A stretch of DNA of 64,000 nt, from the NCBI RefSeq assembly GCF_017349355.1, contig NZ_JAFMPM010000006.1, forward strand, positions 930,001-994,000, in the 5' to 3' direction. Shown piece after piece: positions 27,216-35,996 of the stretch; position 1 is the stretch's first letter; the number at the start of each line of letters is the position of its first letter. A model generated the notes under the pieces. The model ran no database searches and was not told the origin of the DNA. It was given only the letters and a program-made list of their open reading frames with translations. Origin of the DNA: Thiothrix fructosivorans (GTDB taxonomy: Bacteria; Pseudomonadota; Gammaproteobacteria; Thiotrichales; Thiotrichaceae). The position numbers and the translations under genes were made by a program.

Positions 27216-28172
27216 ATGGCGGGTGGAAGCCTTTTAGCCTTACTTGATGACATCACCACAGTTCTCGACGATGTTTCTCTCATGACCAAAGTCGCCGCGA
27301 AAAAAACGGCGGGGGTGTTGGGTGATGATCTGGCGCTGAATGCGCAGCAAGTGGCGGGTGTCCAAGCCGAACGGGAATTGCCCGTGGTGTGGGCGGTGGC
27401 GAAAGGCTCATTTCTTAACAAACTGATTCTTGTACCTGCCGCGTTGCTGATCAGTGCGGTTGCGCCGTGGTTGATTACGCCGCTGCTGATGATCGGTGGC
27501 GCGTATTTGTGCTTTGAAGGGTTTGAGAAAATTTACCACAATCTGATGCACAGCGATGCGGAAGAACACGCCGAAGCGGTTGAATTGCTCGAAGTTGCTC
27601 ATAATCCCGACATCGACATGGTGGCGTTTGAGCAGGACAAGATCAAAGGCGCGATTCGTACCGACTTCGTGTTATCGGCTGAAATCATTGTGATTGCGCT
27701 TGGCACGGTGGAAGCGGCTTCGTTTGCTATGCAAGCCCTGACCGTTTCCGCGATTGCCATTATTATGACCATTGGTGTCTACGGCTTGGTGGCGGGTATC
27801 GTTAAATTGGACGACCTCGGTTATCACCTGCTCAAAGATCGCGTGGCAAGTGGCTGGACTAGTTTCCGTCAATCATTAGGACGCGGCATTTTGTGGTTCG
27901 CGCCGTGGTTGATGAAAACCTTATCGGTAGTCGGTACAGCGGCAATGTTCTTGGTCGGCGGCGGTATTTTGCTGCACGGTATTCCGCATTCGCATGATTT
28001 TACGCACGGTGCAGAACTGTTCGTGCAGCAAGTCGGCTGGATTGGGGATGCGCTGCAAGCCATTACGCCAACTTTGCTGAGCGGTGTGTTTGGCGTATTG
28101 GCGGGTGCTGTGGTACTTGCGGTGGTTGCGCCTGTTTCGGCGTTGGTCAGCAAGTTCAAGCAAACTACTTGA
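27216..28172 (+). CDS. yedI: DUF808 family inner-membrane protein (YedI-like)
   Basis: The 318-residue protein starts [40 protein letters not shown] in the family, a well-conserved signature of DUF808/YedI proteins. Several transmembrane helices follow (for example [38 protein letters not shown] and [14 protein letters not shown]). Function is not established. An AATTAGGAG site precedes the ATG. It overlaps the convergent transglutaminase gene by 8 bases. Confidence 0.93.
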   Translation: MAGGSLLALLDDITTVLDDVSLMTKVAAKKTAGVLGDDLALNAQQVAGVQAERELPVVWAVAKGSFLNKLILVPAALLISAVAPWLITPLLMIGGAYLCFEGFEKIYHNLMHSDAEEHAEAVELLEVAHNPDIDMVAFEQDKIKGAIRTDFVLSAEIIVIALGTVEAASFAMQALTVSAIAIIMTIGVYGLVAGIVKLDDLGYHLLKDRVASGWTSFRQSLGRGILWFAPWLMKTLSVVGTAAMFLVGGGILLHGIPHSHDFTHGAELFVQQVGWIGDALQAITPTLLSGVFGVLAGAVVLAVVAPVSALVSKFKQTT

Positions 28173-30174
28173 CCTTTGCCAGCAATGCCTTTAGCCGTCG
28201 GGTGGCATTCTGCCCATCGGCGGTGGGGGCGTAGCAAATACCTTCGTACACCTGCGTAAACTCACGGATCACCCCTGCCAACGCGGGTAACTGTTGCGCG
28301 GCGTGCGCCGCAAACGTACTTGGCGCAACACCCACGTCGCGTTGCACGCCGTGCTTTGCCAATGCCTCGCAAAAGCGGCGGTAGAGGCGATGTTCCAAGG
28401 CTTCTTTGGGCGGGCGTTGAGTTAGCCCCAATACTAATAACCAAAACAAACCAATCGCCGCAAACAGCCCCGCGACCAGCAAGGCGACGCGCTCAATCGA
28501 AAATGTGCCCAGCATATTTTTCAATAACGCGGCTTGTTCGGCACGATCATAGCCCACCACCCAACGCCGCCAGCCGTATTGCACCGTATCCAGTTGCTGG
28601 CTAATGCCGTTTAGCCACGCGATTTTGCGGGGGGAAAACACCGCATCTGCCAAGAATGTGCCTTCGGCTTGCACGGCAGCTTCTAAGCCTTGTTCGGTAC
28701 GGCTAGGCGCAACGGCAGTGGTAGGGTCGATACGTACCCAGCCGCGCCCCGCCAGCCACACTTCTGCCCACGCATGAGCATCGTATTGATGAACGGCTAA
28801 ATATTGCCCTGCATCATTCCACTCGCCGCCCTGATAGCCCACCACGACGCGTGCCGGAATGCCTGCCGCTCGCATTAAAAATACGAAACTGCCCGCGTAA
28901 TGCGCACAAAAGCCGCGCTGCGAATCGAATAGAAACGCATCAATCGTGTCACGTTCTCCCAAGGTCGGCGGGTTCAAGGTGTAAGCAAACGCTTGTTCAC
29001 TAAACCGTGCCAGCACCTTGTCGATATAGGCTTGTGGATTGCCGGTTTCGCGCCATAACTGCTGCGCTAACGTGCGGCTACGCGCATCGCCCGTCGGCGG
29101 CAAGCCCAACGCCAAAGTGCGCAAATACTCCGGCAAAACGCTATCGCGCTGCGCATCAGGATAGCTCACCGCTTTCAGCAGGAACGGTGCTTGCAGTTCT
29201 TGTTGTGCCATGACGCGATAATCTGCGCCGCGCAAGACCGCGCCTTCCACTTCAACGGTGGGGGCAAGCGTAAACAACCACGGTTGCCCAGAGCTTTCAT
29301 AAATCGCTTCATAAGGCACGGCTGTGCCTTGCACTTGCACGCTCTTGGGATTCCAGCGGTAATGGCTCAAGAGCGCGGTTTTCAGTTGGTAAACGTCGTA
29401 ATCACGGGCAAATTGCCGCCACTCATGCCCATTGAAATGGTTGAGCACCAAGCCTTGCCAATACAAGTCGTGCTGCGCGGGGCGTTTGCCTTTAAAGGCG
29501 ACGCGAAACGCTAAGTCGCCCGATTTCGCGAGCTTCTCAATATCGCCGGGTGCCATGCGGTCGGCGATGCCGGTTTTGGCTTGTGTGGTCGCCAGTGGCA
29601 ACGACCATAGCGGCGCAAAGCGGGGGGCGAACACAAAAATCACGATCATCAGCGGCAAACATTGCAGCAGCATAAACACCGCTAAACGCAAATTGAAGCG
29701 CACGTTTTGCCCCGCTGAAAACTCGCTAATGGCTTGTTGCACCCCAACCAATGCGCCCGTGAGGATGACCATCGACACCATGCCATACAGCGCCGCGCCT
29801 AGGGATTGCGAGTACAAAAAGTGCAGTGCCACCAGAAAGTAGCCGATGAATATCACCACAATCGCATCGCGGCGTTGCACCACTTCCAATGATTTGAACG
29901 CAAAACCGAGCAACAACAAGGTAGCCATCGCATCCAACGAGGGGAATTTCAAACCGCTCAACAGCAAACCACCGACCCCCAAGCCGACCAGCAAGGTTTT
30001 GGTGATATTCCCCGGTTGTAGTGCTGCGCCCGATAACACCCGCAGCCGCCACCCTGCCGCAAACAGCAGCACTGGCAGTAACCAGATGGGTAGGTCGAAG
30101 AGAAACGGCAAGATCACCACGACTTGCGCCGCCAGCAACCAGATCATGCCAGTGTAGGTGATGTGTTTAGTCAT
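28165..30174 (-). CDS. TgpA-type membrane transglutaminase (DUF3488/TGase/DUF4129)
   Basis: This 669-residue inner-membrane protein has six or so helices in the first 200 residues (DUF3488-type). A periplasmic transglutaminase-like domain follows, with the triad visible as Cys in [23 protein letters not shown], His in [10 protein letters not shown] and Asp in VRIDPTTAV. One more helix lies near residues 555-575, followed by a C-terminal cytoplasmic DUF4129 part. Its start overlaps the stop of the DUF58 gene by 8 bases. moxR-DUF58-TgpA is a common trio; TgpA is reported as essential in Pseudomonas aeruginosa, but its substrate is unknown. Confidence 0.93.
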   Translation of the reverse strand: MTKHITYTGMIWLLAAQVVVILPFLFDLPIWLLPVLLFAAGWRLRVLSGAALQPGNITKTLLVGLGVGGLLLSGLKFPSLDAMATLLLLGFAFKSLEVVQRRDAIVVIFIGYFLVALHFLYSQSLGAALYGMVSMVILTGALVGVQQAISEFSAGQNVRFNLRLAVFMLLQCLPLMIVIFVFAPRFAPLWSLPLATTQAKTGIADRMAPGDIEKLAKSGDLAFRVAFKGKRPAQHDLYWQGLVLNHFNGHEWRQFARDYDVYQLKTALLSHYRWNPKSVQVQGTAVPYEAIYESSGQPWLFTLAPTVEVEGAVLRGADYRVMAQQELQAPFLLKAVSYPDAQRDSVLPEYLRTLALGLPPTGDARSRTLAQQLWRETGNPQAYIDKVLARFSEQAFAYTLNPPTLGERDTIDAFLFDSQRGFCAHYAGSFVFLMRAAGIPARVVVGYQGGEWNDAGQYLAVHQYDAHAWAEVWLAGRGWVRIDPTTAVAPSRTEQGLEAAVQAEGTFLADAVFSPRKIAWLNGISQQLDTVQYGWRRWVVGYDRAEQAALLKNMLGTFSIERVALLVAGLFAAIGLFWLLVLGLTQRPPKEALEHRLYRRFCEALAKHGVQRDVGVAPSTFAAHAAQQLPALAGVIREFTQVYEGICYAPTADGQNATRRLKALLAKVK

Positions 30175-31066
30175 TTGCTAACCCAAACAATGCCAAGGCT
30201 TGCAAGCAACGGGCTTTGTGCGCGTCGCCTTTGTCGGGTGCAATCACTTTACCGGGGAGTTTTAAGCCGTATTGGCGCTGTTCCTGATGGCATTCCAACA
30301 CTTTGCGGCATAAGTGTGACAGGCGCACTTCGATACCAGGCATGGGCAATGTTTCCCAGTCGAGCCACACCTCATGACTGGCGTAATCCACGAAGGTTTT
30401 GGTGTACAGCTTGCCTGTTTGCGCGAACTTAGCCCAATGCACGCGCTTGGGGGCATCGCCGTATTGGTAATCGCGGATGCCGCCGAAATCATTCGTGCCG
30501 CCTGTTATTTCCAGCCCAGATTCGCTGTTATCACCGTATGATTCGCCCTGCGCTTGGAAGGCTTTTTCCACGGGGGCGGGGTAGACCACGCCGTGTATAT
30601 CGAGGTGAACATACGCCCATGCCAGAGCTAGCCCTGTTGGGTAACGGGTGGAAATCTTGAGGCGCGGCGGGGTAAAGCGTCCGCGTTGCTGCGTGCTATG
30701 CGACAGTTTGATGCGGGCTGTTTGTGTGCTGATCAGGTCGATCTGCACTTGCATGGCATCTTCCCACGTCAGCTCTAGTGCGTATTTGGCGTAGGGGGTA
30801 GGGCGGCTGAGTTCCACTTCCAATACCGCTTTTTCGCCTGCAAAACAGGGTTCAATGCCAACAGCGGTGAGGGTTAGCCCTGCTAAATTGCGCCATGTGT
30901 AAAAAATATTGAGCAGCAGCAACGCCAGCAGCCAAAAGCTGATGATGTACACCAGCGAATTCTGGAAGTTGATGCCGAGCAAAAACAGCAACGCGATAAT
31001 GCTCAACAGCCCCAACGCGGTTTTACTGGGGATAATGTAGATATTGCGTAAGTTAAGCGTTGCCAT
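30167..31066 (-). CDS. DUF58 domain membrane protein
   Basis: The 299-residue protein has two N-terminal transmembrane helices (about residues 14-50). A cytoplasmic domain follows with the DUF58 hallmark GGTNDFGGIRDYQYGDAPKRVHWAKFAQTGKLYTKTF near residues 190-225. DUF58 proteins lie next to MoxR ATPases and may act as their von Willebrand-like clients or partners. The start overlaps the moxR stop by 14 bases and the stop overlaps the TgpA start, so the three are coupled. Confidence 0.92.
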   Translation of the reverse strand: MATLNLRNIYIIPSKTALGLLSIIALLFLLGINFQNSLVYIISFWLLALLLLNIFYTWRNLAGLTLTAVGIEPCFAGEKAVLEVELSRPTPYAKYALELTWEDAMQVQIDLISTQTARIKLSHSTQQRGRFTPPRLKISTRYPTGLALAWAYVHLDIHGVVYPAPVEKAFQAQGESYGDNSESGLEITGGTNDFGGIRDYQYGDAPKRVHWAKFAQTGKLYTKTFVDYASHEVWLDWETLPMPGIEVRLSHLCRKVLECHQEQRQYGLKLPGKVIAPDKGDAHKARCLQALALFGLAND

Positions 31067-31994
31067 TTCCGCTACCTACCACGTCCACTTTGCTGAGGAT
31101 GTGTCGCGCCAGTTGGTCGCCTTGCGCTTCTTGCCGCCCGATGAGGCGATGCCCTGCCACCGCGATGAACACGGCTTGCACATCTTCCGGCAACACATGC
31201 CCGCGTGTTTGCAACAATGCCCACGCTTGCGCCGCTTTCACCAATGCCAATGCGCCGCGTGGGGATAACCCTAAGTGACAGACATCGCTGCGTCGCGTGT
31301 AGGCAATCAGGCGTTGCACGTAATCGAGCAAGGTATCGGTCATACGCACTTGCGGCACGATGGATTGTAGGGCTTTGAGGCGATTGCCGTTTAACGTAGG
31401 TTGCATATTCGCGAGCAAGACCCGCCCATTGCGCCCTTTCAGCAAGGCACGTTCGGCAGCAGGTTCGGGGTAGCCTAACGATAAGCGCATCAGAAAACGG
31501 TCAAGCTGCGATTCGGGCAGCGGAAATGTGCCGGATTGGCTTTGCGGGTTTTGGGTGGCAATCACGAAAAACGGTGCAGGCAAGGGGTGTGTTACGCCAT
31601 CGACGCTAACTTGGCGTTCTTCCATTGCTTCCAGCAAGGCGCTTTGGGCTTTGGGGGTAGCGCGGTTGAGTTCGTCGGCAAGAAAGACTTGGCTAAACAC
31701 GGGGCCCGGGTGAAAGTGAAATCTGCCCGCTTGTTGTTCAAACACTGATGCACCCAGCAAATCGGCAGGCAGCAAATCGCTGGTGAATTGCACGCGTTTG
31801 TATTCCAGCCCACAGACTTGGGCGAGGGCGTGCGCGAGGGTGGTTTTGCCCATGCCGGGGAGGTCTTCCAACAACAAATGTCCGTTTGCCAGCAAGCAGG
31901 TGAGGGCGAGTTGCACCTGTGGCTCTTTGCCGTGAATGACCTTGTTCAATTGCGCCAGCGTCGCCTGAATCAGTTGCGGGGCTGCGGTTGTCAT
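31053..31994 (-). CDS. MoxR-family AAA+ ATPase
   Basis: This 313-residue chaperone-type ATPase has Walker A LPGMGKTTLAHALA (about residues 43-57), Walker B VFLADELNRATPKAQSALLEAMEE and the sensor segment FVIATQNPQSQSGTFPLPESQLDRF. MoxR ATPases are believed to help mature or assemble protein complexes with DUF58/VWA partners. It is the first gene of the moxR-DUF58-TgpA operon. The start at 31992-31994 (MTTAAPQLIQ) was chosen as the first ATG. The 102 bases to orn contain no clear promoter boxes. Confidence 0.94.
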   Translation of the reverse strand: MTTAAPQLIQATLAQLNKVIHGKEPQVQLALTCLLANGHLLLEDLPGMGKTTLAHALAQVCGLEYKRVQFTSDLLPADLLGASVFEQQAGRFHFHPGPVFSQVFLADELNRATPKAQSALLEAMEERQVSVDGVTHPLPAPFFVIATQNPQSQSGTFPLPESQLDRFLMRLSLGYPEPAAERALLKGRNGRVLLANMQPTLNGNRLKALQSIVPQVRMTDTLLDYVQRLIAYTRRSDVCHLGLSPRGALALVKAAQAWALLQTRGHVLPEDVQAVFIAVAGHRLIGRQEAQGDQLARHILSKVDVVGSGNGNA

Positions 31995-32096
31995 CGTTTA
32001 TCCGTTATTGTTATTGATGAGGTTTGGGGGTGACTTTACAGGATGCGTAAGGTACTGCCTATTAAACTCAGATAAGGTGTGTTTCCATCACCCCGC

Positions 32097-32636
32097 TCAA
32101 ACTCGGATAAAATGCTCGCGGTAGTATTTCAACTCATCAATCGAATCCTGGACATCTGCCAGTGCTAAATGCCGCGATTCTTTCTTGAAACCTGCGGTGA
32201 GACCGGGTTTCCAGCGTGTTGCCAATTCTTTCAAGGTGCTCACATCCAGATTGCGGTAATGGAAAAATTTTTCCAGTGTTGGCATTTGGCGGGCAAGGAA
32301 ACGCCGATCCTGACAAATGCTATTGCCACACATCGGCGATGCACCTGCTGGCACAAACTGCTTGAGGAAATCGAGGGTCGCTTGTTCGGCTTGCGCTTCC
32401 GACCACGTACTGTCTTGCACCCGTTGGATCAGACCTGAGCCGCCGTGCTGTTTTTGATTCCAGTCATCCATTTTTGCCAACGTTTCGGCGGATTGGTGGA
32501 TGGCGATGACGGGGCCTTCTGCCAAGATAGTTAAATCCTTATCGGTGACGACGGTGGCAATTTCGATAATGACATCGTTGATGGTATCCAGTCCGGTCAT
32601 TTCTAGATCGATCCAGATCAAATTTTCCTGATTCAT
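32097..32636 (-). CDS. orn: Oligoribonuclease
   Basis: Orn is a 3'-5' exonuclease that degrades very short RNAs, including pGpG from c-di-GMP turnover. The DEDDh fold is clear: [13 protein letters not shown] (first Asp and Glu), [15 protein letters not shown] (second Asp) and [21 protein letters not shown] (His and last Asp). The product is 179 residues from the ATG at 32636. An ATG two codons upstream (32642) is equally possible, as neither has a strong ribosome site. It diverges from the Ste24-like protease gene. Confidence 0.96.
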   Translation of the reverse strand: MNQENLIWIDLEMTGLDTINDVIIEIATVVTDKDLTILAEGPVIAIHQSAETLAKMDDWNQKQHGGSGLIQRVQDSTWSEAQAEQATLDFLKQFVPAGASPMCGNSICQDRRFLARQMPTLEKFFHYRNLDVSTLKELATRWKPGLTAGFKKESRHLALADVQDSIDELKYYREHFIRV

Positions 32637-32690
32637 GCGCATTCGGTTACACTGTAATTACTTTAGGGAATCGGGAATATAACAGACATC

Positions 32691-33932
32691 ATGCAAACCT
32701 TTACCTACATTTTCCTTGTGTTTTTACTGGCATCAACGTTGGTGCAAATCTATCTGTCGTTGCGTCAAAAACAGCACGTCAGTGCGCATCGCAGTGCTGT
32801 ACCCGCGCCCTTCCTCGGCAAAATTGCGTTGGAGGAACACCAAAAAGCGGCGGATTATACCTTGGCGAAAGGCGGGGTAGGGCGCATCGACGTGCTGCTC
32901 GGTTTGGTGTTGCTGCTGGTGTGGACGTTGGGCGGCGGCTTGGATTGGCTGGATGTGCAATGGCGTAGCTTGGGTTGGAACGAACTCTACACGGGTACGG
33001 CAGTGATCATCAGCTTGATGCTGCTTGGCAGTGTGTTGGATCTGCCGCTTTCCTTGTACCGCACGTTTGTCTTGGAAGAGCGCTTCGGTTTCAACAAAAT
33101 GACACCGACTACATTTGTGGTGGATGCGTTAAAAGGAACAGCGTTGGCGTTGGTCATCGGCATTCCCGTGGTCATGCTGATCCTGTGGTTGATGGCATCG
33201 GCAGGCAGCTTGTGGTGGCTGTACGCATGGGCGGCATTGACAGGCTTTTCCTTGCTAATGACGTGGGCATATCCTAAATTCATTGCACCCTTGTTTAACA
33301 AATTCAGCCCGTTGGAAGAAGGTGAAGTGGCGCAACGTTTGAATGCGTTGCTGGCGCGTACCGGCTTCAACAGCAATGGCGTGTTTGTGATGGATGGTTC
33401 GCGCCGTTCCGCGCACGGTAATGCGTATTTCACCGGTTTTGGTAAAAACAAGCGCATCGTATTTTTCGACACGTTGTTGAAGCATTTAACGCCTGCCCAA
33501 GTGGAAGCGGTGTTGGCGCACGAGCTGGGGCATTTTAAACGTAAGCACATTGTCAAAGGCATGGTTTTGTCGATGCTCATGACGTTGGCGGGTTTCGTCG
33601 TGTTAGCGTGGTTGATGGGGCAGGCATGGTTTTATACTGCACTCGGTGTCAGCCAGCCATCCACTTACATGGCGTTGTTGCTGTTCGTGCTGGTTAGCCC
33701 TGCGTTTACGTTTTTCATCGGGCCGATCATGGCGTGGTGGTCACGTAAGCATGAATTTGAAGCGGATGAATTTGCCGCACAACAGTCTAGCGGTGTGGAA
33801 CTGATTGCGGCACTTGTTGGTCTTTACAAGGAGAATGCCAGTACCTTGACACCTGATCCATTGTACTCGGCGTTTTATGACTCGCATCCGCCCGCCGCGA
33901 TACGGATTGCGCATTTACAACAACATACCTGA
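32691..33932 (+). CDS. M48 (Ste24-like) membrane zinc metalloprotease
   Basis: The 413-residue inner-membrane protease resembles CAAX prenyl protease 1 (Ste24). It has several transmembrane helices: one at the N terminus, two near residues 65-115 and others at 150-205. The zinc motif is HELGHFKRKH (about residues 277-286), with the third ligand Glu likely in EFEADEFAAQQS. The C terminus reads DSHPPAAIRIAHLQQ, typical for the family. Bacterial substrates are largely unknown; envelope quality control is a reasonable guess. The next gene starts 13 bases downstream. Confidence 0.93.
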   Translation: MQTFTYIFLVFLLASTLVQIYLSLRQKQHVSAHRSAVPAPFLGKIALEEHQKAADYTLAKGGVGRIDVLLGLVLLLVWTLGGGLDWLDVQWRSLGWNELYTGTAVIISLMLLGSVLDLPLSLYRTFVLEERFGFNKMTPTTFVVDALKGTALALVIGIPVVMLILWLMASAGSLWWLYAWAALTGFSLLMTWAYPKFIAPLFNKFSPLEEGEVAQRLNALLARTGFNSNGVFVMDGSRRSAHGNAYFTGFGKNKRIVFFDTLLKHLTPAQVEAVLAHELGHFKRKHIVKGMVLSMLMTLAGFVVLAWLMGQAWFYTALGVSQPSTYMALLLFVLVSPAFTFFIGPIMAWWSRKHEFEADEFAAQQSSGVELIAALVGLYKENASTLTPDPLYSAFYDSHPPAAIRIAHLQQHT

Positions 33933-33945
33933 AAAGAGTAGTGAA

Positions 33946-34212
33946 ATGAAACCTGTCTTGATTCTCTGTAGTAGCCTGCTGCTGATGCAAACAGCACTGG
34001 CTGCGCCCGACCCGGCTAACGGACAAAAGCTGTTTGTTAATTCACCGTGCGATACTGAGGAGCTGACTGCCCCCAACCCTAAAATCACCGATACGGTGAG
34101 CTTGGAAAAAGAAGTGCGTCAATGTGACATTACCCGCAACATCAATTGGTACGATGACGAAATCAAAGATGTGGTGACTTACTTGAACCAAACGTATTAC
34201 AAATTTCAGTAA
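33946..34212 (+). CDS. Small periplasmic protein resembling a haem-less cytochrome c
   Basis: The 88-residue product has a signal peptide (about residues 1-19, ending ALA). Its layout resembles a class I cytochrome c: it starts DPANGQKLFVNSPC and ends DDEIKDVVTYLNQTYYKF, like the N- and C-terminal helices of that fold. No CXXCH haem motif is present; only two cysteines are seen (NSPCDTEE and RQCDITR), which could instead form a disulfide. The start at 33946 was chosen because the signal peptide begins there. It sits between the Ste24-like protease and rsgA on the same strand. Confidence 0.75.
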   Translation: MKPVLILCSSLLLMQTALAAPDPANGQKLFVNSPCDTEELTAPNPKITDTVSLEKEVRQCDITRNINWYDDEIKDVVTYLNQTYYKFQ

Positions 34213-34230
34213 TACGTGGGCAACGTAGAC

Positions 34231-34265
34231 GTTTTCCGTCACAATAGGATGTTATGACGGAAAAC
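34231..34265 (+). promoter_or_regulatory. Hairpin enclosing the ribosome site and start codon of rsgA
   Basis: GTTTTCCGTCA (34231-34241) and TGACGGAAAAC (34255-34265) form a perfect 11-bp stem around a 13-base loop. The loop holds the AGGA ribosome site (34246-34249) and the A of the ATG (34254); the rest of the start codon and the first codons lie in the 3' arm. Such a structure in the mRNA would be expected to limit initiation. Whether it is a thermosensor, an autoregulatory site or a DNA-level operator is unknown. Confidence 0.75.
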
Positions 34266-35156
34266 ATATTTCAAGCAGCTTCTTCAGGCATCGGGCAGGT
34301 GATTACTCGCTTCGGTGCGGACGTTCTTATCGAAACCGCAGGTGGTGAATTATTGCGTTGCACCGCCCGGCGTAAGCTCGATAACCTTGCCTGTGGCGAC
34401 CGCGTGCAATGGGAGGGTCAAGCCCAAGGCAATGCAGCGGTCACAGCCCTGCTCCCGCGCCAAAACGTGTTGGAGCGCCCAGACTTTCGCGGGCGCTTAC
34501 GTCCGGTCGCCGCCAATATCGATCTCTTAATCGTCGTGACCAGTTGGCAACCCGCGCCCTTGTGGGAAATGTTGGATCGTTATCTGATTGCCGCCAACCG
34601 TTTGCACGCCGATGTTTTGTTGGTGATGAACAAAGCCGATTTACGTTCTACCCATGCCACGGCAGAAGCGGAAGCCTGTTTAGCCGAGTATGTGCAAATG
34701 GGTTGCGACGTACTGCACGTTGCGGCAGATCAAAACCAAGGCATTGCCGACATTCTGGCGGCGATTCGGGGGCGTACCGCTATCGTAGTGGGGCAATCGG
34801 GGGTGGGGAAATCCTCCATTGCCACACAATTGCTGCCAGACACCGACATCCGCGTGGGCAGTATTTCGGAGACGGGGGAAGGACGGCATACCACCACGTC
34901 CGCCATGCTGTACCGTTTACCCACGGGTGGCGCGTTGATTGATTCGCCGGGGGTGCGCGACTTTGGATTGATCGGGCTGGACTTTGCCACGCTGGAAACC
35001 GGTTTTCCTGAATTCCGCCCGTTTTTGGGGGAATGCCGCTTTCACAATTGCAGCCACAACCACGAACCGGGCTGTGCCATCAAAGCAGCGGTTAGTGCTG
35101 GAAAAATTCCACCCCGCCGTTTTGCACGTTACCTCAGTTTGCTCGCGACGGTGTGA
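34254..35156 (+). CDS. rsgA: Ribosome small-subunit GTPase A
   Basis: RsgA is a circularly permuted GTPase that checks late maturation of the 30S subunit. The 300-residue protein has an N-terminal OB domain (about residues 10-70). The G4 motif NKAD comes before the P-loop GQSGVGKSSIATQLLP, followed by switch/G3 GGALIDSPGVRDFGL; this order is the permutation. The C-terminal zinc knuckle is CRFHNCSHNHEPGC. Its start codon is buried in a perfect 11-bp hairpin. rsgA is often near orn, as here (about 1.6 kb). Confidence 0.96.
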   Translation: MTENIFQAASSGIGQVITRFGADVLIETAGGELLRCTARRKLDNLACGDRVQWEGQAQGNAAVTALLPRQNVLERPDFRGRLRPVAANIDLLIVVTSWQPAPLWEMLDRYLIAANRLHADVLLVMNKADLRSTHATAEAEACLAEYVQMGCDVLHVAADQNQGIADILAAIRGRTAIVVGQSGVGKSSIATQLLPDTDIRVGSISETGEGRHTTTSAMLYRLPTGGALIDSPGVRDFGLIGLDFATLETGFPEFRPFLGECRFHNCSHNHEPGCAIKAAVSAGKIPPRRFARYLSLLATV

Positions 35157-35289
35157 CCGCTACCTTACGTACCATAGATCGGAACGCTTGTCGTGGTTCA
35201 TCTGTTGTTAGGGGATGGACGCAGTATACTTACCGTGAATTAATCAAAAATAAGGCGAAAAACGCTGATTCTCATAATGACTTGTTAGG

Positions 35290-35309
35290 AAAGTGAGCAC
35301 TGTCACTTT
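35290..35309. repeat. Perfect 7-bp inverted repeat in the rsgA downstream gap
   Basis: AAAGTGA (35290-35296) pairs with TCACTTT (35303-35309) around GCACTG. It lies about 85 bases before the unknown gene at 35394, in a 237-base gap otherwise without recognisable features. It may be an operator or a weak terminator; neither is proven. Confidence 0.45.
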
Positions 35310-35393
35310 AATGCTTGGAACTTTTTAGTAAAGTCAAGTGCCTGATTCAATAGTTTCATTAGGAAATCATCCAGCCAAACTGAGGTAAACACC

Positions 35394-35903
35394 ATGAACA
35401 TCCATCAATTGCACCTTCCCGATACCTTTTTCCATGACATGCAGGAATGCAGCCCCTGCGAAGCCTCGTCCCACTTTGCCACGGCGCGTTATTGGCCGAA
35501 GGTGAGAATGCACCGTCGTCACTTAGTCGGAATGCCCGATGAACGTTTGAGTATCGAAATTTCCAACCCTTGGCCTGACTTAATTCTCCGCTACGTTAAA
35601 ATCGCTTTCCTTTCCACCGGTCCGCACAGCCACCTCAAAAACGGTCTACCCGCTGTCAAATTTGCCCCCACGCACGGTATTGAATTTGGTGAAATCGCCT
35701 ACAGCGGTACTGACCAGCAGCGTGGTGGCGTTATCCGTGACATTATTATGTTAGAAAGTGAGCATCGTGCGGAAGGCCATGAGATTTACGCAGGCGTGAG
35801 TTTTACGGCGTATGACAAAGCCGATCAGGTGAAACATTACGGTTATTTGCTGTTTAAAAGCAATGTATTGTTGGCAACGCAAGATTACGATCAGGCCGCA
35901 TAA
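35394..35903 (+). CDS. Protein of unknown function (169 aa)
   Basis: I do not recognise this family. It has no signal peptide or membrane segment and looks soluble and mainly beta-rich in its C-terminal half (ILRYVKIAFLSTGPH and GVSFTAYDKADQ). Two cysteines occur in ECSPCEASSH near the N terminus. The ATG follows a GAGG site (ACTGAGGTAAACACC), which supports a real gene. It stands alone between rsgA and slt, with a 7-bp inverted repeat upstream. Confidence 0.7.
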   Translation: MNIHQLHLPDTFFHDMQECSPCEASSHFATARYWPKVRMHRRHLVGMPDERLSIEISNPWPDLILRYVKIAFLSTGPHSHLKNGLPAVKFAPTHGIEFGEIAYSGTDQQRGGVIRDIIMLESEHRAEGHEIYAGVSFTAYDKADQVKHYGYLLFKSNVLLATQDYDQAA

Positions 35904-35996
35904 CGCCACGATCAACCGCCGGTTTACAGCATTCAATTGAATCCAGCGCGGTATTTATGAGACTCTTGGCGTATTATTGGTAGCCTGACTTGTTTA

